Source: an uncultured Clostridia bacterium
Lineage (GTDB): Bacteria > Bacillota > Clostridia > Christensenellales > Borkfalkiaceae
Reading direction: 5' to 3'
Assembly (NCBI GenBank): GCA_904501795.1
Contig: CAJGCK010000029.1
Span: 1 to 15,479 of the forward strand
Length of the DNA stretch: 15,479 nucleotides
This document shows positions 13,570-15,479 of the stretch, piece by piece (the stretch's first letter is position 1; every line of letters starts with the position of its first letter). Under the pieces are notes generated by a model. It had not been told where the DNA came from. It made no database searches and saw only the letters and a program-made list of their open reading frames with translations. The position numbers and the translations under genes are program-made.

Positions 13570-14793
13570 TTATTTCTTGTTCTTTGCGTTTACAGTTGCT
13601 TGAACTTTGATAGGCAAACCAAACAAGTTGATAAATCCGTCTGCGTCTTTTTGGTTATAATCACTTTCACCAAAAGTTGCAATTTCTTCGCTGTATAATG
13701 AATAGTCACTCCAAACGCCAGCGTTTATCATATTTCCTTTATAAAGTTTTAGTCTTACTTTACCAGTTACTTTTTCTTGCGTTTTGTCTACGAAAGCCGA
13801 AAGTGCTTCACGCAAGGGAGTGAACCATTGTCCGTTATAAACGAGTTCACCGAAAGTTATTGCTAGTTTCGCCTTTTCGTGCATGGTTATTTTATCTAAG
13901 CATAGTTGTTCTAAAACACTGTGCGCTTTATAAAGAATTGCGCCACCCGGAGTTTCGTAAACACCACGACATTTCATACCAACCAGCCTGTTTTCTACGA
14001 TATCTAAAATACCTATGCCGTTTTCACCACCTATCTTGTTTAATTTTAAAATGATTTCTTTCGCGCTCATCTTCTCGCCGTTAAGTTTGGTGGGAACGCC
14101 CTTATCAAATTCTAATTCAATATACGTGGGTTTGTCGGGTGCGGTTATGGGTGAAACGCCCATTTCTAAGAAACCTTCTTTTTCGTAAGTAGGTTCGTTG
14201 CCCGTGTCTTCTAAATCCAAACCTTCGTGAGATAGGTGCCACAAGTTTTTGTCTTTAGAATAGTTAGTTTCCCTATTAATTTTTAAGGGTACGTTATGCG
14301 CTTCTGCGTAATCAATTTCTTCTTCCCTTGATTTAATATCCCATATACGCCAAGGTGCGATTATCTTCATATCCGGGCAGAAATGTTTTAACGTTAACTC
14401 GAAACGAACTTGGTCGTTACCCTTACCCGTACAACCGTGGGCAATTGCGTCTGCCCCTTCTTTAATAGCTATTTCAGCAAGCGCTTTTGCTATACAAGGA
14501 CGTGCATGGCTAGTACCAAGCAAATATTCTTCGTAAATTGCGCCAGCCTTAACGCATGGAATAATATAGTTATCAACGTAATCGTCGGTTAAATCTAAAA
14601 CGTATAATTTAGAAGCGCCCGTCTTTAACGCCTTTTCTTCTAAGCCGTCTAATTCGTCTGCTTGGCCAACGTTACCTGCAACTGCGATTACTTCACAGTT
14701 GTTATAATTTTCTTTTAGCCAAGGTATTATAATAGAGGTGTCAAGCCCGCCTGAATATGCTAATACAACTTTTTTAATTTCTTGTTCCTTCAT
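13570..14793 (-). CDS. argG: Argininosuccinate synthase
   Basis: This enzyme joins citrulline and aspartate using ATP to give argininosuccinate. The 407-residue protein carries the N-type ATP pyrophosphatase loop AYSGGLDTS (12-20) and GCTGKGNDQVRFE (120-132), with SHARPCIAK upstream of it, all diagnostic. Length is normal for the family. It is the first gene of the arg operon, with its own consensus promoter and an AGAGGAG site about 8 nt before the ATG at 14793. The short leader of about 26 nt leaves no room for a T-box or riboswitch. Confidence 0.97.
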   Translation of the reverse strand: MKEQEIKKVVLAYSGGLDTSIIIPWLKENYNNCEVIAVAGNVGQADELDGLEEKALKTGASKLYVLDLTDDYVDNYIIPCVKAGAIYEEYLLGTSHARPCIAKALAEIAIKEGADAIAHGCTGKGNDQVRFELTLKHFCPDMKIIAPWRIWDIKSREEEIDYAEAHNVPLKINRETNYSKDKNLWHLSHEGLDLEDTGNEPTYEKEGFLEMGVSPITAPDKPTYIELEFDKGVPTKLNGEKMSAKEIILKLNKIGGENGIGILDIVENRLVGMKCRGVYETPGGAILYKAHSVLEQLCLDKITMHEKAKLAITFGELVYNGQWFTPLREALSAFVDKTQEKVTGKVRLKLYKGNMINAGVWSDYSLYSEEIATFGESDYNQKDADGFINLFGLPIKVQATVNAKNKK

Positions 14794-14825
14794 TTTTAAT
14801 TTCTCCTCTTTTATTTTCGATTGTA

Positions 14826-14854
14826 ATTATACTCTCATTAAAGTTTTATGTCAA
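14826..14854 (-). promoter_or_regulatory. Arginine operon promoter
   Basis: On the minus strand TTGACA (14854-14849), a 17-bp spacer and TATAAT (14831-14826) match the consensus perfectly. Transcription should start near 14819. A palindrome TGTATACA (about 14862-14869) lies just upstream. No full ARG box is found; isolated halves ATTCA (14892-14896) and TGAAT (14924-14928) are seen but are weak in such AT-rich sequence. Nothing else stands out between 14870 and 14961. Confidence 0.85.
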
Positions 14855-14961
14855 CTTTTTTTGTATACATTTTTTAATTTTTATATAAAATATTCAAAAT
14901 TTACTTTTTTATTCGTTTTTTTATGAATAATTTATTTTTTATGCGTTTTGATATTTTAGAT

Positions 14962-14994
14962 AAAAAAATAGCGTAGCAATTTGCCACGCTATTT
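14962..14994 (-). terminator. tuf terminator
   Basis: Read on the minus strand, a 13-position stem (14982-14994 with 14966-14978, one mismatch, 3-nt loop) ends in a run of seven T residues (plus-strand A14962-A14968, partly in the stem). It lies about 20 nt past the tuf stop codon and separates tuf from the arg operon promoter. Confidence 0.85.
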
Positions 14995-15014
14995 AATTTT
15001 TGTTTTATCTAAAA

Positions 15015-15479
15015 CTATTTAACGATTTTAGAAACAACGCCCGAACCTACGGTTCTACCACCTTCACGGATAGCGAATCTTAAGCCTTCTTCCATAGCGA
15101 TAGGAGTGATAAGCTTAACGTCCATTTTAATGTTGTCACCAGGCATAACCATTTCTACACCTTCAGGAAGGGTTATAGAACCGGTAACGTCGGTAGTTCT
15201 GAAATAGAATTGAGGACGATAGTTGTTGAAGAACGGAGTGTGTCTGCCACCTTCTTCTTTGGTAAGGATATACACTTGACCTTCGAATTCGGTGTGGGGT
15301 TTAACTGAACCCGGTTTAGCAATAACTTGACCACGTTCGATATCTTTTTTGTCGATACCACGAAGAAGAGCACCAACGTTGTCACCTGCTTGAGCTTCGT
15401 CAAGAAGTTTTCTGAACATTTCAAGACCTGTGATAACTGTGTTTCTTGATTCTTCTTGTAAACCAACGATTTCAGCTGG
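15015..15479 (-). CDS. tuf: Elongation factor Tu, C-terminal part (runs off the window)
   Basis: The visible 154 residues cover the end of domain II and all of domain III of EF-Tu, the GTPase that carries aminoacyl-tRNA to the ribosome. Recognisable segments are VGLQEESRNTVITGLEMFRK, EAQAGDNVGALLRG, GGRHTPFFNNYRPQFYFR and the end REGGRTVGSGVVSKI. The frame is open to the window edge at 15479, so the N-terminal roughly 245 residues, including the GTPase domain, lie outside. It ends with its own terminator and is transcribed in the same direction as the arg operon. Confidence 0.98.
   Translation of the reverse strand, partial: PAEIVGLQEESRNTVITGLEMFRKLLDEAQAGDNVGALLRGIDKKDIERGQVIAKPGSVKPHTEFEGQVYILTKEEGGRHTPFFNNYRPQFYFRTTDVTGSITLPEGVEMVMPGDNIKMDVKLITPIAMEEGLRFAIREGGRTVGSGVVSKIVK

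Noticed and set aside
14800..14935. ARG boxes upstream of argG
   Set aside because: Only half-site matches (ATTCA, TGAAT) occur with wrong spacing, expected by chance in sequence this AT-rich.
1..15479. CRISPR array, rRNA or tRNA genes, transposase
   Set aside because: No regularly spaced direct repeats, no tRNA or rRNA signatures and no transposase motifs were seen on either strand.

Overview
The window is AT-rich, densely packed bacterial DNA. Most genes lie on the minus strand behind strong AAGGAG-type ribosome binding sites. Sigma-70/A-type promoters are near consensus and intrinsic hairpin/T-run terminators are common. Together with the arginine operon next to tuf and the small SLOG protein, this suggests a low-GC Firmicutes (Clostridia-like) genome, probably from a gut or metagenome lineage. 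Genus cannot be told from the sequence alone.

Left part (1-4036). A gene-free, hairpin-rich stretch (1-237) is followed by a minus-strand amino-sugar cassette. In transcription order it holds a PIG-L/LmbE N-deacetylase, the C-terminal half of a Gfo/Idh/MocA oxidoreductase (N-terminal half missing), a NagB-like glucosamine-6-phosphate deaminase/isomerase homologue and a Maa-type sugar O-acetyltransferase. A divergent AraC-family regulator (3123-4004) sits across a 129-bp promoter region containing a dyad. The likely logic is AraC sensing a sugar and switching on deacetylation and deamination of N-acetylated amino sugars.

Middle (4037-6199). A perfect consensus promoter (TTGACA-17-TATAAT) fires into a gene-free stretch that folds on paper into a long rod and ends in an intrinsic terminator. 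This is a candidate structured ncRNA, or a terminating leader of the SLOG-domain gene that follows it (4399-4902). A solitary gene resembling phage tail/baseplate proteins (5003-6076, minus) follows, with its own promoter and flanking terminators.

Right part (6200-15479). A single minus-strand operon, argG-argH-argC-argJ-argB-argD-argF plus a terminal SDR oxidoreductase, has a perfect consensus promoter upstream of argG. Genes are spaced by about 20 nt or less, or overlap, except for a 74-nt hairpin-bearing gap between argG and argH. With ArgJ assumed bifunctional, the set converts glutamate to arginine once carbamoyl phosphate is supplied. The window ends inside tuf (EF-Tu C-terminus), which has its own terminator.

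The parts most worth follow-up are the structured RNA at 4101-4321 with its two downstream terminator-like hairpins before the SLOG gene, the in-frame junction between the PIG-L stop codon and the decapitated oxidoreductase, the hairpin cluster at 3-131, and the lone phage-tail-like gene. The arginine operon itself is conventional.
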